Part shown: piece after piece, positions 49,909 to 59,183 of the stretch
How positions within the stretch are numbered: position 1 is the first letter of the stretch
Layout of the letters: the number at the start of each line of letters is the position of its first letter
Source of the DNA: Paenibacillus oralis
Lineage (GTDB): Bacteria > Bacillota > Bacilli > Paenibacillales > Paenibacillaceae
NCBI RefSeq assembly: GCF_003863965.1
Contig: NZ_RRCN01000001.1
Location: 6,817,071-6,881,070 of the forward strand
Length of the DNA: 64,000 bases
Direction: 5' to 3'
Notes under the pieces: model-generated
What the model was told of the DNA's origin: nothing
What the model saw: the letters and a program-made list of their open reading frames with translations, nothing else
Database searches by the model: none
Position numbers and translations under genes: made by a program

Positions 49909-50490
49909 TTAAAATAAAGAATTAATTGTTTCTTCAACCTCTTTCAAATGTCCCTTGAGGGCCTCTTCACCAACGCTTGGAACATTGCCAAACAGCAGAT
50001 GTTCAACGGATTCAATGCCTGTAAAGTCAAAAATGCCCGTTGTCGAAGTGAGTTTCAGCGCTTCGCTCATGCCGGTTTGATCGTAAATTTCCTTAGGCGT
50101 ACCGTGAGTGTTGATGATCAGCCCTTTTTTGCCTTTCAGCAGCTTATCTATGCCTTCAGCGCCATAAGCGTAAGCAAAGCCGTATGCAAATACCCGATCG
50201 ACGTATCCTTTGATAATCGCAGGCAATCCCGTCCACCAAATCGGATAAATAAACGTAATAACGTCCGCCTGAGCGATATATTCCTGTTCCGTTTTAATAT
50301 CCGCTGGAGTTTGTCCGGCTTTCATAGCTTCCGTATCTTCAGGTTTAAGAACAGGCTGGAAGCCGAGCGCATACAAATCACGTACGACAACCTCATGTCC
50401 TTTGTTTTTCAGCGCACCTGCCGTAGTCTCCAGGATGGCGTGGTTGAAGCTTTCTTGGCTAGGATGAGCGTAAACGATCAAGTGTTTCAT
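49909..50490 (-). CDS. NAD(P)H-dependent oxidoreductase (NQO1/MdaB-like flavodoxin fold)
   Basis: 193 residues. KHLIVYAHPSQESFNHAILE is the FMN/FAD phosphate-binding start of the quinone-reductase family; VITFIYPIWWTGLPAIIKGY and VDRVFAYGFAYAY are the following signatures. It carries out two-electron reduction of quinones or similar compounds in the cytosol. The ATG at 50490 with GGGAGGT upstream is chosen over an in-frame codon at 50514. It stands alone between the IS1595-derived gene and the second ABC importer. Confidence 0.92.
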   Translation of the reverse strand: MKHLIVYAHPSQESFNHAILETTAGALKNKGHEVVVRDLYALGFQPVLKPEDTEAMKAGQTPADIKTEQEYIAQADVITFIYPIWWTGLPAIIKGYVDRVFAYGFAYAYGAEGIDKLLKGKKGLIINTHGTPKEIYDQTGMSEALKLTSTTGIFDFTGIESVEHLLFGNVPSVGEEALKGHLKEVEETINSLF

Positions 50491-50585
50491 GAGTAATACC
50501 TCCCGCAGCAGCAATATTTTCGATTATTATTAGCAAACTGCATAGATATCTATGTAATGTCAATTGTACTAATTTCCGAATATAG

Positions 50586-50628
50586 CAAAAGACGACCGCG
50601 CCGAGTTCGACTGAGCCGTCTTTGCTGT
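50586..50628 (-). terminator. Terminator of the second ABC importer operon
   Basis: AAAGACGAC and GCCGTCTTT arms (about 50588-50596 and 50615-50625) form an imperfect stem 20 bases past the last permease stop. Confidence 0.5.
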
Positions 50629-50646
50629 CTTTTCAAAGTGACTTCC

Positions 50647-51483
50647 TCAGCCTTTCGTCGCTCCCGCCGCAATCCCTTTGACGAAATATTTTTGCAGGAA
50701 GATAAAGGCGAGCAGCACGGGGACAACCGACATCGTTGTACCGGCAAAAATCATATCCCAGCGGGAGGAGAACTCGCCGATATAGCGGTAAATTTCCACG
50801 ACCATCGTCTTTGGTTCACCGGACGGCAGGACGAGCATCGGCATCAGGAAGTCGTTCCAGATCCCTAGCCCGTTCAGCACGACCATGCTGGCTGTCACGG
50901 GGCCGAGCAGCGGGAACACGATGTTCCAGAAAATCCGCACCCGGGAGCAGCCGTCGATTTCCGCCGCTTCCTCGATCTCTACCGGGATACCTTTAACGAA
51001 GCTGGAATACAGCAGGCTGCCGAAGCCGACCGAACCGGCGATGTATATCATGATCGGCCCCGCCAAGCTGCCGTAAATCCCCAGCAATTTGAGCTCTTTG
51101 AACAGGGGGATCATGTAGGCCTGGAACGGAATCATCATCCCGGCGAGAAAATACAAAAAGACGAATTTCGTCCATTTCGCGTTCCGCCGCTGAATGGCGT
51201 ACCCGGCCATCGGGATGAACAACACCTGGAACACGATCGATACGACCGTTAAAATCAAACTGTTTACGATCGCCTGCGGGTAGTTCGTCTCCGTCAGCAG
51301 GTATTTGAAGCTTTCCAAGTACAACGATGCCGGAAGAGCAACCGCGTCTTTCATGATTTCCGCATTGCTCTTGAAGGCGGACATGATGTTGAAGAAGATC
51401 GGGAAGAAGAAAAATACCGCCGCGATGACCGTCACCATTAATATCAAAACATCTATCACGAGCTTACGTGTTTGCAGCGACAT
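50647..51483 (-). CDS. Carbohydrate ABC permease (MalG/MsmG type)
   Basis: 278 residues and six transmembrane helices. LVIDVLILMVTVIAAVFFFF begins the protein; the EAA loop is EEAAEIDGCSRVRIFWNIVF, followed by PLLGPVTASMVVLNGLGIWN. It starts within the stop of the upstream permease (TAATG overlap at 51483) and is the last gene of the importer. It forms the channel with the MalF-type partner. An ATPase is not encoded here. Confidence 0.94.
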   Translation of the reverse strand: MSLQTRKLVIDVLILMVTVIAAVFFFFPIFFNIMSAFKSNAEIMKDAVALPASLYLESFKYLLTETNYPQAIVNSLILTVVSIVFQVLFIPMAGYAIQRRNAKWTKFVFLYFLAGMMIPFQAYMIPLFKELKLLGIYGSLAGPIMIYIAGSVGFGSLLYSSFVKGIPVEIEEAAEIDGCSRVRIFWNIVFPLLGPVTASMVVLNGLGIWNDFLMPMLVLPSGEPKTMVVEIYRYIGEFSSRWDMIFAGTTMSVVPVLLAFIFLQKYFVKGIAAGATKG

Positions 51484-52409
51484 TACATTTCAACCTCCCT
51501 TTTTTGGAGGATCTTCACTTGAAACACGGTAATGATCAAAATAATGAAAAACAACACCATGGCCAGCGCCGTCCCGAACCCTTGGCGCAGCTCGCCGAAT
51601 CCGACCTTATAGATCAGGTAGGTTAACGTTTCGGTTTCAAAGCCGGGACCGCCGTCCGTCATAACCGCGATCTGATCGAAGATTTTCAGCGCGCTGATCA
51701 TCGACAAGACCATGCATACGGTCACCGATCCGGCCAGCAGCGGAAACGTGATATGCCGGAACTGCTGCCAGCCGTTTGCGCCGTCGATGCTGGCCGCTTC
51801 GTTCATTTCCTGGGGAATACCCTGAAGTCCGGCGAGGTATATGATCATATAGTAGCCGGCGCCTTTCCAGACCGTGGATAAAAGAATCGCCAGCATAGCG
51901 TAGCGTGGATCTCCAAGCCAATCAACCGTGAAAGCCCCGAGGCCGATCTTGGCCAGCAATTGGTTGACGACGCCGAAGTTGTAATTCAGCATCATCGCCC
52001 AAACGAACCCCATCACGATGCCGCTAAGCAGTGTGGGGAAATAAAAGATGCTGCGGAATATTTTGCTCAGCCAGCGCACTTTGTCGACCAGCATCGCAAG
52101 CAGGATGGCAAATAAGTTCTCGAGAACGACAAGGCTAATCGTTAAAATCAACGTGTTTTGGAGCGCGTTGTGGACGCGCGGACTATTCCAAATTTCCACG
52201 AAGTTGGCCAGTCCGATAAACCGTACGTCGGCGCTAATGCCGTCCCATGACGTGAAGCTATAGTAGACGCTGCCTATCGTCGGAACGATCACAAACAATG
52301 TATACAAAATAAAGGATGGCAAAATGAAGAACAGCGCATAAGGCTGCCATTTTTTCTTCTTTTTGGCAGCAGCATACGTTTTTCCTGAATTAACGGCAGG
52401 TGCAGCCAT
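51483..52409 (-). CDS. Carbohydrate ABC permease (MalF/MsmF type)
   Basis: 308 residues. A lysine-rich N-terminus precedes six transmembrane helices (YALFFILPSFILYTLFVIVP first). Family signs are YYSFTSWDGISADVRFIGLA, the EAA loop NEAASIDGANGWQQFRHITF and DQIAVMTDGGPGFETETLTY. GGAGGGAG lies before the ATG. It lies 80 bases after the binding-protein gene, separated by a hairpin that may lower permease expression relative to the binding protein. Confidence 0.94.
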   Translation of the reverse strand: MAAPAVNSGKTYAAAKKKKKWQPYALFFILPSFILYTLFVIVPTIGSVYYSFTSWDGISADVRFIGLANFVEIWNSPRVHNALQNTLILTISLVVLENLFAILLAMLVDKVRWLSKIFRSIFYFPTLLSGIVMGFVWAMMLNYNFGVVNQLLAKIGLGAFTVDWLGDPRYAMLAILLSTVWKGAGYYMIIYLAGLQGIPQEMNEAASIDGANGWQQFRHITFPLLAGSVTVCMVLSMISALKIFDQIAVMTDGGPGFETETLTYLIYKVGFGELRQGFGTALAMVLFFIILIITVFQVKILQKREVEM

Positions 52410-52445
52410 GGTTGTCTCCCTCCTTCGGAACGCTTGAGATTAAAG

Positions 52446-52470
52446 AGGAACCTCCCCGAAGGAGGTTCCT
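52446..52470 (-). terminator. Hairpin between binding-protein and permease genes
   Basis: AGGAACCTCC (52446-52455), five-base loop, GGAGGTTCCT (52461-52470), with TCTTTAA after it on the minus strand. It is probably a partial terminator or mRNA-stabilising stem, as commonly found after sugar-binding-protein genes. Confidence 0.75.
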
Positions 52471-52489
52471 GCGGTTTTGCCGGGCTGCC

Positions 52490-53836
52490 TTACATCGCGT
52501 TGGCTTTGACTTCGTTGTCGTATTCCGTGTCCGCCTGCTTCATGTATTCCAGGACGTCCCCATCCTTTGCGACCAGTTCCTGAAGCAGCTTGTAGTACCA
52601 GTTGCGGAACTGCGGGGGAATTTGGTTTTCGCCCCACCAGTTGTTGATCGCCAGCGATTTCCTAACATTCGGATCGGCCATCAGACCGAGCACCACCTGC
52701 ATCTGCTCGCTGGATTCATAAGTGACCTGCTCTTTGGTCGAAGGAATCGCATTGATGCTGGCCAGATAGAGCGAATAGTTTTCCGGCTCAAAGAAGAAGC
52801 GGATAAACTGTTTGATCGCTTCCACCTTGTCCGCGTCTTTGGACGCTTCCGTGGAAATGGACCAGCCGGCCGGGGATGACAGACCGATCACGTTCACGTT
52901 GCCTTCGCGGTCAGGGAGCGCGTAGAAGCCAAATTCGAAATTGGGGTCGGCTTCGGCGATTTGAGTGAACATCCACGTTCCGGAGTACAACTGTGCCGCT
53001 TTTCCGCTCACCAGGAAGGATGCCGTCTGATTGTCGCCCGTGCTCAGCCAGCCTTTATCGACGTAGTTTTGGAACAGTTCTTTATAGTCCGTCATCGCTT
53101 GCACGACGTTCGCATCGGTGAAGCTCACCTCTTGGGCCGTGCGTTTTGAGTTCCAATCCGGATCGTTCGCGTACACCTGGTCGATCAGAAACTTGTTGAC
53201 CCAAAAGCCCATATGAAAAATATCTTTGCCGCCGACCACAATCGGCGAAATGCCGCTGGCTTTCAGCTTCTCCTGAATTTCGATGAATTCGTCGTACGTT
53301 TTCGGCAGCTCGGTGATGCCGGCCTGCTCATATGCTTTCTTGCTGTAAATAATCCCCTGCGGCGAGTTCACCTGCATCGGCGCGTTCCATACCTTGCCGT
53401 CGACCTTTGGCGGGTCGTTGAACAACTCCAGCAAATCGGACGGCAGTTCTACGATTTTGCCCGCATCGGCAAACACTTCCGTATCCCGCATTTCCACCAG
53501 GTCCGGGAACTCGCCGACCGCATCCTTCGTTTTCAGCCAGTCCAGATAAGCGGCGGACGTCGTTTCGCTGATATCTTTGATTTTGATATGCGGATTCGCC
53601 TCCATAAACCGCTGGACCGTATCGGCAATCGCTTTTTTCGTGGCTGGATCGCCGGAAGCGTAGCCGATCGTAAAGCTGACCTCTTTTGGAGCATCTCCCC
53701 CGGCATCGTTTCCATTGCTGCTGGTTGAAGGCGTTGCCGCCGTATTTCCGCCGGAGTTGCCTCCGCCGCATGCGCTCAGCACCATGAACGCCGCCAAGAC
53801 CAGGGCGGAAAGTTTTGAGCCTCTTTTTTTAGCCAT
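52490..53836 (-). CDS. Lipoprotein sugar-binding protein of the second ABC importer
   Basis: 448 residues with a lipoprotein signal peptide (LSALVLAAFMVLSAC, Cys about 22) and a Gly/Ser/Asn linker. The mature domain is a family-1 solute-binding protein (SFTIGYASGDPATKKAIADT, PDLVEMRDTEVFADAGKIVE, GKAAQLYSGTWMFTQIAEAD, INAIPSTKEQV). It binds an oligosaccharide for the MalF/MalG-type permeases encoded next. It is preceded by a cre site at 53902-53916 and by the YesN-YesM genes. Given GH88, KduI and KduD nearby, an unsaturated uronyl oligosaccharide is a reasonable but unproven ligand. Confidence 0.92.
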   Translation of the reverse strand: MAKKRGSKLSALVLAAFMVLSACGGGNSGGNTAATPSTSSNGNDAGGDAPKEVSFTIGYASGDPATKKAIADTVQRFMEANPHIKIKDISETTSAAYLDWLKTKDAVGEFPDLVEMRDTEVFADAGKIVELPSDLLELFNDPPKVDGKVWNAPMQVNSPQGIIYSKKAYEQAGITELPKTYDEFIEIQEKLKASGISPIVVGGKDIFHMGFWVNKFLIDQVYANDPDWNSKRTAQEVSFTDANVVQAMTDYKELFQNYVDKGWLSTGDNQTASFLVSGKAAQLYSGTWMFTQIAEADPNFEFGFYALPDREGNVNVIGLSSPAGWSISTEASKDADKVEAIKQFIRFFFEPENYSLYLASINAIPSTKEQVTYESSEQMQVVLGLMADPNVRKSLAINNWWGENQIPPQFRNWYYKLLQELVAKDGDVLEYMKQADTEYDNEVKANAM

Positions 53837-53901
53837 CTTTCAGGTAACCTCCCTTATATCCTGCGAACCGGAAACGGATGAACGATGTGCGCATCACCGC
53901 T

Positions 53902-53916
53902 TTGAAAACGTTTCCT
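53902..53916 (-). promoter_or_regulatory. CcpA cre site before the binding-protein gene
   Basis: TTGAAAACGTTTCCT matches WTGNAANCGNWNNCW fully. It lies 66-80 bases before the start of the binding-protein gene, so this importer is probably under catabolite repression. Confidence 0.62.
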
Positions 53917-54031
53917 TGGTTCAAGCATAACATTTGCCTTTCTCGGGCTGAATGAACTTTTTTAAGCTCGGCATGCGTTGTTTTTAAGAAGGCCGAGGGC
54001 AGCCGCAAGCACAAAAAAACGAACGGAATGT

Positions 54032-55813
54032 TTACGTTCCCGTCCGTTCTGCCGCCGTCTCCTCCACAGTGGGAAAAGTAAGCACAATCGAGGTGCCGAT
54101 ATGCTCCCGGCTGTTGATGACGATTCCATAGGCTTCGCCGAATACCGATTTGATCCGTTCGTGCACGTTTTTGAGCCCGATGTTTTTGCCGGGAGCTTCG
54201 GGATCGTTCAGCACGCGGTTCAAGCGTTTCAGCGTATCGGAACTCATCCCGGCTCCGTCATCGTAAACCGTGATGACAATAGACCGCTCGCGTCTTTCGA
54301 CGGTTAGCCCGACCGTGCCTCTCCCCTGCTGCTTTAACCCATGTTGAATCGCGTTCTCGACGATCGGCTGCAGGGAGAGCTTTAAGATGTGCCAATTCAA
54401 ATCCACTTCCGGAGCCACATGACAGTTGAACTCAAACCGCTGATCGTAGCGGACCGAAATAATGTAAAAATAGTCTTTGATATTGTCCAGTTCACTGCGG
54501 ATGCTGACCTTCTCCTCGCCGTAATCGATGACGTATTTCAGCTGATTGGACAGGGAGAGAATCATATCGGCCACTTCATGGTCGTCTTTGTCCACCGCGC
54601 TCATCCGGATCACCTCAAGGGTGTTGTACAAAAAATGCGGCCGGATTTGGCTTTTCAGTGCGTTTAATTCCGTCTGCTTCTGTTTGATCTGAGCCACGTA
54701 AGCTTCGTCGATGTACGCCTTCAAACGGTCGACCATCCGGTTAAAGCTGTGGCTGAGCCTGCCAAGCTCGTCATTGCTGCGTACCTCCACCTGCGTATCG
54801 AGGTTTCCCGATTCGACTCTAGCCATTTGCTTCATCAGCTTAAGGATCGGCGCGGACAAACGCCGCGAGAACCAGGCGCCCATCACGACAAGCGAGGCGG
54901 CACTCAAGCCGATGGCGATAAACACGGTCATTCGCACCGACAGCAGCTGCTGAAACAGCGAAGCGCGATGAATCCGCGCGGTAAGGCTGCCGTTCAGAAA
55001 CGGGATTGGCTCCGATATCACCATCATCCCTTGATCCGGCTCGGGCCCATCTTGCTCCTCGGGCAAAAGGACCTCCTCCTCGCGATTGTTGAAATAGACG
55101 TTGCCTTCCCCGTCCAGTAAATACAGTTCGTCTTGCTCCCGCAGATGAAGCTCCTTGAAAAACTGATCGAAAATCGCGGCGTCCACGTCAATAAACAACA
55201 TGCCGACGATCTTCGGCTCAACCGTCACTTTGCCGGAAATGTCGATCAGGCTGCGGCCGATGGTAAACACTTTGCGGCCTGATGCAGGGTAATAATTGTC
55301 GGCATGCGTAGGGAAGATCGCGACTTTCGAAGGAGTGGGGCGCATTTGTCCAAGCCATTCCTTATAGGGCAGCAGCTCCACGTCGATCGCCCTGTTTTCT
55401 CGTTCCTGATAATACAGTTTCCCGTCCCGCTCCCGGACAAAATACACGCTGCTGATGTAATTGTCGCTGTACAGCACCGTCTTCAGAAACGAATTGATCG
55501 GAATATTGTTGATTTGCTCCAGTTCATTGACATTATTGGTCTGGTTTTGCCTGGAGCTTTCGATAAAACCTTCGTAATTGCCGGTATACATCAGCTTCGA
55601 CACTTCGTTGTATTGGTTAAACGCGGCGTTTAGGTTGTAGCTCATGTACATGACCATCTGCTGCAAATTTCCGGTGGTATACCGCTCTACATACCTCGTA
55701 AACGTGTTCACCGAAAAAAGGCTCAGCGTAAACAGCGGAACCAGCCCTACCAAAATGAAGGCCCCGGCAAATTTAACGAAGATACTGGTGAATTTTTTGC
55801 TGCGTAAGCGCAT
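54032..55813 (-). CDS. YesM-type sensor histidine kinase
   Basis: 593 residues. The first helix FVKFAGAFILVGLVPLFTL, an extracellular Cache-like domain to about residue 295 and a second helix (TVFIAIGLSAASLVVMGAWF) are followed by HAMP (SAPILKLMKQMARVESGNLD). The kinase domain has IRPHFLYNTLEVIRM with the phosphorylated His, and the ATPase domain has QPIVENAIQHGLKQ and YDDGAGMS. The gene lies 11 bases downstream of its YesN-type regulator, the reverse order of the first system at 37.7-41.1 kb. It most likely senses the oligosaccharide imported by the adjacent ABC system. Confidence 0.93.
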   Translation of the reverse strand: MRLRSKKFTSIFVKFAGAFILVGLVPLFTLSLFSVNTFTRYVERYTTGNLQQMVMYMSYNLNAAFNQYNEVSKLMYTGNYEGFIESSRQNQTNNVNELEQINNIPINSFLKTVLYSDNYISSVYFVRERDGKLYYQERENRAIDVELLPYKEWLGQMRPTPSKVAIFPTHADNYYPASGRKVFTIGRSLIDISGKVTVEPKIVGMLFIDVDAAIFDQFFKELHLREQDELYLLDGEGNVYFNNREEEVLLPEEQDGPEPDQGMMVISEPIPFLNGSLTARIHRASLFQQLLSVRMTVFIAIGLSAASLVVMGAWFSRRLSAPILKLMKQMARVESGNLDTQVEVRSNDELGRLSHSFNRMVDRLKAYIDEAYVAQIKQKQTELNALKSQIRPHFLYNTLEVIRMSAVDKDDHEVADMILSLSNQLKYVIDYGEEKVSIRSELDNIKDYFYIISVRYDQRFEFNCHVAPEVDLNWHILKLSLQPIVENAIQHGLKQQGRGTVGLTVERRERSIVITVYDDGAGMSSDTLKRLNRVLNDPEAPGKNIGLKNVHERIKSVFGEAYGIVINSREHIGTSIVLTFPTVEETAAERTGT

Positions 55814-55824
55814 ATGCCCCTCTC

Positions 55825-57420
55825 CTATTCCACGCTGGCGGATTGCCGGTATTCCTGCGGCAGCTTGCCGTACATCTTTTTGAACATGTCGCTGAAATGG
55901 CGGGCGTTGTTGTAGCCGACGCGCTCGGCGATTTCATAAATCATCAGGTCGGTTTCCAAAAGCAGGCGGAGTGCATGCTTCATCCGTTCCTCCGTCAAAT
56001 ACTGCTTGAAGTTTTTCCCGGTATGCTTTTTGAAAAAGCTGCTGAAATAGTATGGGTTCATATAAATCATAGCTGCCATGGACTCCAGCGTGATGTTCTC
56101 GGCGTAATGCTCTTCCATATACGCTTTGACCCGGCGCAGCTCGGCGATTTCCTTGTTCGCCAGCTTATGAACGATCTGTTCGCAGGCATGCTCCACGATC
56201 GCCGCAAACTCCTTCTTCACGCCTTCATAAGCCACATGCCCCGACAATCTCGCCAACAACGCGTTGGGATCTTGGCCCGATGCGCCCAGCTGGATGCCGA
56301 TGCTTGCCATATGCTGATCCAGCAGCAGGATCGCGTTGTACACGCTCATCACCGCCAGTTGCTTACCGCCCGCCGCCCGCCGCCGGGTCGCCACAAGAAG
56401 CCGGTTCGTCGCCGCATGCAGTTCCTCCCTGTTCTGCGACATAAGCGCCTTGGCTATGTTCTCCTCCAGCTCCGCGATGCTGCATAACTCTTCCGAGTGA
56501 TCCGCCGCGGTTTCATCCGTCTCGATCACCCGGTTAAGACCGGTGAAATATTTGTAGTTAAGCGCTTTCAAAGCGGCCCGGTAGGAATCGGAGGCCGTCT
56601 CGATGCCGCATACCGGCCGGCCTATTCCAAGGGAAACCGGCAATTTGAGGAAAGCGTTGATCTTCCCGTGCAGGTCATCCGCCAACTTACGCGGCTCGTC
56701 CGCGTGTTCATGCTGGATCAAGATCCCGAACCTTCCGTCTTTATGGAACATCAAGCAGTTGCCGCCGGGCTCGATCGTTTCTTTGATAATGTTGTGCAGC
56801 GCGAAATGGACAAGCTTTCGTTCCCGTTCTTCCCAGCGGGAGGCGCTTCCCATCGTTTCATCCGGCTCCAGCATACAGACGCTCGTATGCCGGCTCAGCG
56901 CCACCGCGCCCATGCGGGTCAATTCGGCAGCCGCCCGCTTGTCCCCGTCCATCAAGCCGTCCAGCAACTCTTCGATCGTCACGGTACGATGCTTCCGTTT
57001 GTAATGGGTCAGCATTTCTCTGGCCCGCTCGCCTTCGTATTCCTCACGGATCAGCGCCGCCGCCTTGCCGACGACGCTTTCCAAATGTGCTTTGTTCACC
57101 GGCTTGACCAAATAGTCTACAGCGCCGTATTGAATCGCCTGCCGGGCATAGGCAAACTCCTGGTATGCGCTAATGAAAACGACTTTTACCTGAAGGGATT
57201 GTTCATGAATCTCGCGGATAATGTCGATGCCGCTGCATCCCGGCATGCTGATATCGCTGATGATCAGATCCGGGCGGCATTCGCGCAGCAATTGTCTCAG
57301 TTCGTTGCCGTCATTGGCCTCTCCGATCATCGAAAACCCCAATTCTTCCCAATCTATCAGTTTTTTTAGCCCGCGCAATATTACCGGCTCGTCGTCCGCC
57401 AATAAGACCCTGATCCTCAA
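55825..57420 (-). CDS. YesN-type AraC-family response regulator
   Basis: 531 residues: receiver (IRVLLADDEPVILRGLKKLI; Asp in LIISDISMPGCSG; Lys in YLVKPVNKAHL), a middle region of about 290 residues, and a C-terminal AraC DNA-binding domain (ENITLESMAAMIYMNPYYFS, DLMIYEIAERVGYNNARHFS, MFKKMYGKLPQEYRQ). TTG at 57420 serves as start with GGAGG eight bases upstream. With its kinase it should activate the importer genes at 50.6-53.8 kb. Confidence 0.93.
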   Translation of the reverse strand: MRIRVLLADDEPVILRGLKKLIDWEELGFSMIGEANDGNELRQLLRECRPDLIISDISMPGCSGIDIIREIHEQSLQVKVVFISAYQEFAYARQAIQYGAVDYLVKPVNKAHLESVVGKAAALIREEYEGERAREMLTHYKRKHRTVTIEELLDGLMDGDKRAAAELTRMGAVALSRHTSVCMLEPDETMGSASRWEERERKLVHFALHNIIKETIEPGGNCLMFHKDGRFGILIQHEHADEPRKLADDLHGKINAFLKLPVSLGIGRPVCGIETASDSYRAALKALNYKYFTGLNRVIETDETAADHSEELCSIAELEENIAKALMSQNREELHAATNRLLVATRRRAAGGKQLAVMSVYNAILLLDQHMASIGIQLGASGQDPNALLARLSGHVAYEGVKKEFAAIVEHACEQIVHKLANKEIAELRRVKAYMEEHYAENITLESMAAMIYMNPYYFSSFFKKHTGKNFKQYLTEERMKHALRLLLETDLMIYEIAERVGYNNARHFSDMFKKMYGKLPQEYRQSASVE

Positions 57421-57725
57421 GCCGCATTCCTCCCATCACAAGGGTATAACACCGAGCTCAAACGAACTGGAACGATTACGTGTTTTCCATTATACAGCTT
57501 TGTCACTTAACTTTAACATGCAGGTTTTCTCCGCTTACTGCCATTTTTTAAGCTCCATGTGCATTTTTTTAAGTTCTTTGTAGCCCGGCATGCACAAAAA
57601 GGCCGCCAAGCGGTTTTATCCGCACGGGACTTCCAAATTACACGCATGGTACAAACCAAACAATCAATATATATGAAAAACAGCGAATACTGTTTCTTAC
57701 ACTACGGAAAAGGTGGAAATATCAC
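57421..57725. other. Divergent intergenic region
   Basis: It holds promoters for the YesN-type gene (minus) and possibly the small gene at 57726 (plus). No operator or terminator is clear. Confidence 0.35.
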
Positions 57726-57947
57726 ATGGCCGAAACGAAACATCGTCCCTTTATATTTGTAACGATCAAGGCGTCTACGATCCGGAATTTTATCATCCTG
57801 GATTTAATTGCCGGGACCGGACTTTACTACCTGATTAAGCTGGCTACCGCGAGCGCATTGCTTGGCACGGTGGGCAGCGCTTTGGGAACGGAAGGGATGA
57901 AGCGAATCCCCGCATTGCGGTTCGCAAAGTTTATTTTTCAACGGTAA
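57726..57947 (+). CDS. Small putative membrane protein
   Basis: 73 residues with a hydrophobic stretch (FIILDLIAGTGLYYLIKLAT) and a second weaker one (ASALLGTVGSALG). AAGGTGG lies eight to nine bases before the ATG, which supports translation. I do not recognise a family and no strong terminator follows, only an imperfect GC-rich hairpin at 57950-57980. Confidence 0.45.
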   Translation: MAETKHRPFIFVTIKASTIRNFIILDLIAGTGLYYLIKLATASALLGTVGSALGTEGMKRIPALRFAKFIFQR

Positions 57948-58028
57948 AAGCGGCCCCGCCTTTTCCGGACAGGACCGCTATAGATAAGTTTCATGACCGC
58001 ATTTACCTGCGTTGCCGTGCCGTCCGCG

Positions 58029-58811
58029 CTACAGCACCGCCGCGGAACCTCCGTCGATATTCACCGCCGCCCCGGTTACATACGACGCCGCGTCCGAGAC
58101 CAAAAAGGCGATGACCTTTGCCGCTTCCTCGGTTTGGCCGATGCGGCCAAGCGGGATGCCAAAGCGGGGATCGGCGGCGAATTGCTCCCAGGTAAGCTCC
58201 GGAGCCGTCGCCTTCCATTTCCGCTCGATTTGGTCGCTGCGGATGAGGCCGATGCAAACGGCGTTCACGCGGATGTTATCGCGTGCCAAGTCCTTGCTCA
58301 TCGCCTTCGTTAAGGCGAGCCCGGCCGCCCGGCTGACCGAGGTGGGCAGCGAAGAGGCGCCGGGCGCTTTGCCGCTGATCGCGGTGACGTTGAGGATCGC
58401 GCCGCTTCCGTTCTTTCGCATATGGGGGATGGCCGCCCGGGCGAAGTTTACCGCCCCGAACAGCTTAAGGTCGAGGTCGGCGCCCCACGCTTCCAGGTCA
58501 ACCTGTTCGAAGGGCTGCGTAGCCGAAGTGCCGGCGTTATTCACCAGAATGTCGATGCCGCCAAACTGCTCCGCCGCCTGCTCCACCGCGCGGCTCGCTT
58601 CGGATTCCGAGGAGACGTCCGCCTGCAGGATAAGCGGCTTGAGTCTCGTTTGTTCCTTTAGCTTGGCTTCCGCTTCCTTTAGCGCCTCAAGCCCGCGGGC
58701 CACGATCGCCACCTGCGCCCCTTCACCGGCAAGCGTCAGGGCCGTAGCCAAACCGATGCCTTTGCTGCCGCCCGTGATGATCGCCCGCTTCCCTTTCAGT
58801 CCCAAATCCAT
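58029..58811 (-). CDS. SDR-family protein with altered catalytic motif
   Basis: 260 residues of classical SDR layout: KGKRAIITGGSKGIGLATAL (TGxxxGIG), LQADVSS, IDILVNNAGTSATQPF (NNAG), AILNVTAISGKAPGASSLPT and the C-terminal LVSDAASYVTGAAVNIDGGS. Where the catalytic YxxxK is expected the sequence reads PTSVSRAAGLALTKAMSKDL, so Tyr is missing and Lys is replaced by Arg. The serine of the triad is also uncertain. It therefore either works with other residues or has a non-catalytic role; related proteins with PTSVSRA exist, so this is probably not a sequencing error. Cofactor binding looks normal. Confidence 0.85.
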   Translation of the reverse strand: MDLGLKGKRAIITGGSKGIGLATALTLAGEGAQVAIVARGLEALKEAEAKLKEQTRLKPLILQADVSSESEASRAVEQAAEQFGGIDILVNNAGTSATQPFEQVDLEAWGADLDLKLFGAVNFARAAIPHMRKNGSGAILNVTAISGKAPGASSLPTSVSRAAGLALTKAMSKDLARDNIRVNAVCIGLIRSDQIERKWKATAPELTWEQFAADPRFGIPLGRIGQTEEAAKVIAFLVSDAASYVTGAAVNIDGGSAAVL

Positions 58812-58969
58812 GCCGCATTCCTCCCAAATAGTTATCGATGCCTCGAAGCGCCATCAGATATTGAAAATCTGCCACCCGCCCCGACTTATCGGCTCGTAGT
58901 TCACCGCCACAAGAAATGTCGTGTGTAATAACGTCAGAGCTCCCGCACCAAGGTCGTTCTCCACCTCTC

Positions 58970-59152
58970 ATTGGAAAAATTCCAATAGATTGCCGAACAA
59001 CGGTCTAAGTTTTGCCCCCACATTGGAAAATTTCCAATAGAATTCGCTCAAACCGCCCATTTTGCGTCTGCCGAGTCTCATCTATTGGAAATAGTCCAAT
59101 CAAGCTGCTGTATTTACCTCTCAATTTCCAATTCTATTGGATTATATCCAAT
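58970..59152. repeat. Array of four 17-bp palindromes ATTGGA-N5-TCCAAT
   Basis: Copies lie at 58970-58986, 59022-59038, 59084-59100 and 59136-59152, all keeping ATTGGA and TCCAAT with different 5-base centres. Centre-to-centre distances are 52, 62 and 52 bases. The first two carry TAGA on the right, the last two TCTA (or TTCTA) on the left, so the set is two units facing two. The surrounding 58812-59398 gap has no gene. Confidence 0.85.
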
Positions 59153-59183
59153 CAGAACGTTGTGTCACGCCGTGGAATCCCCG

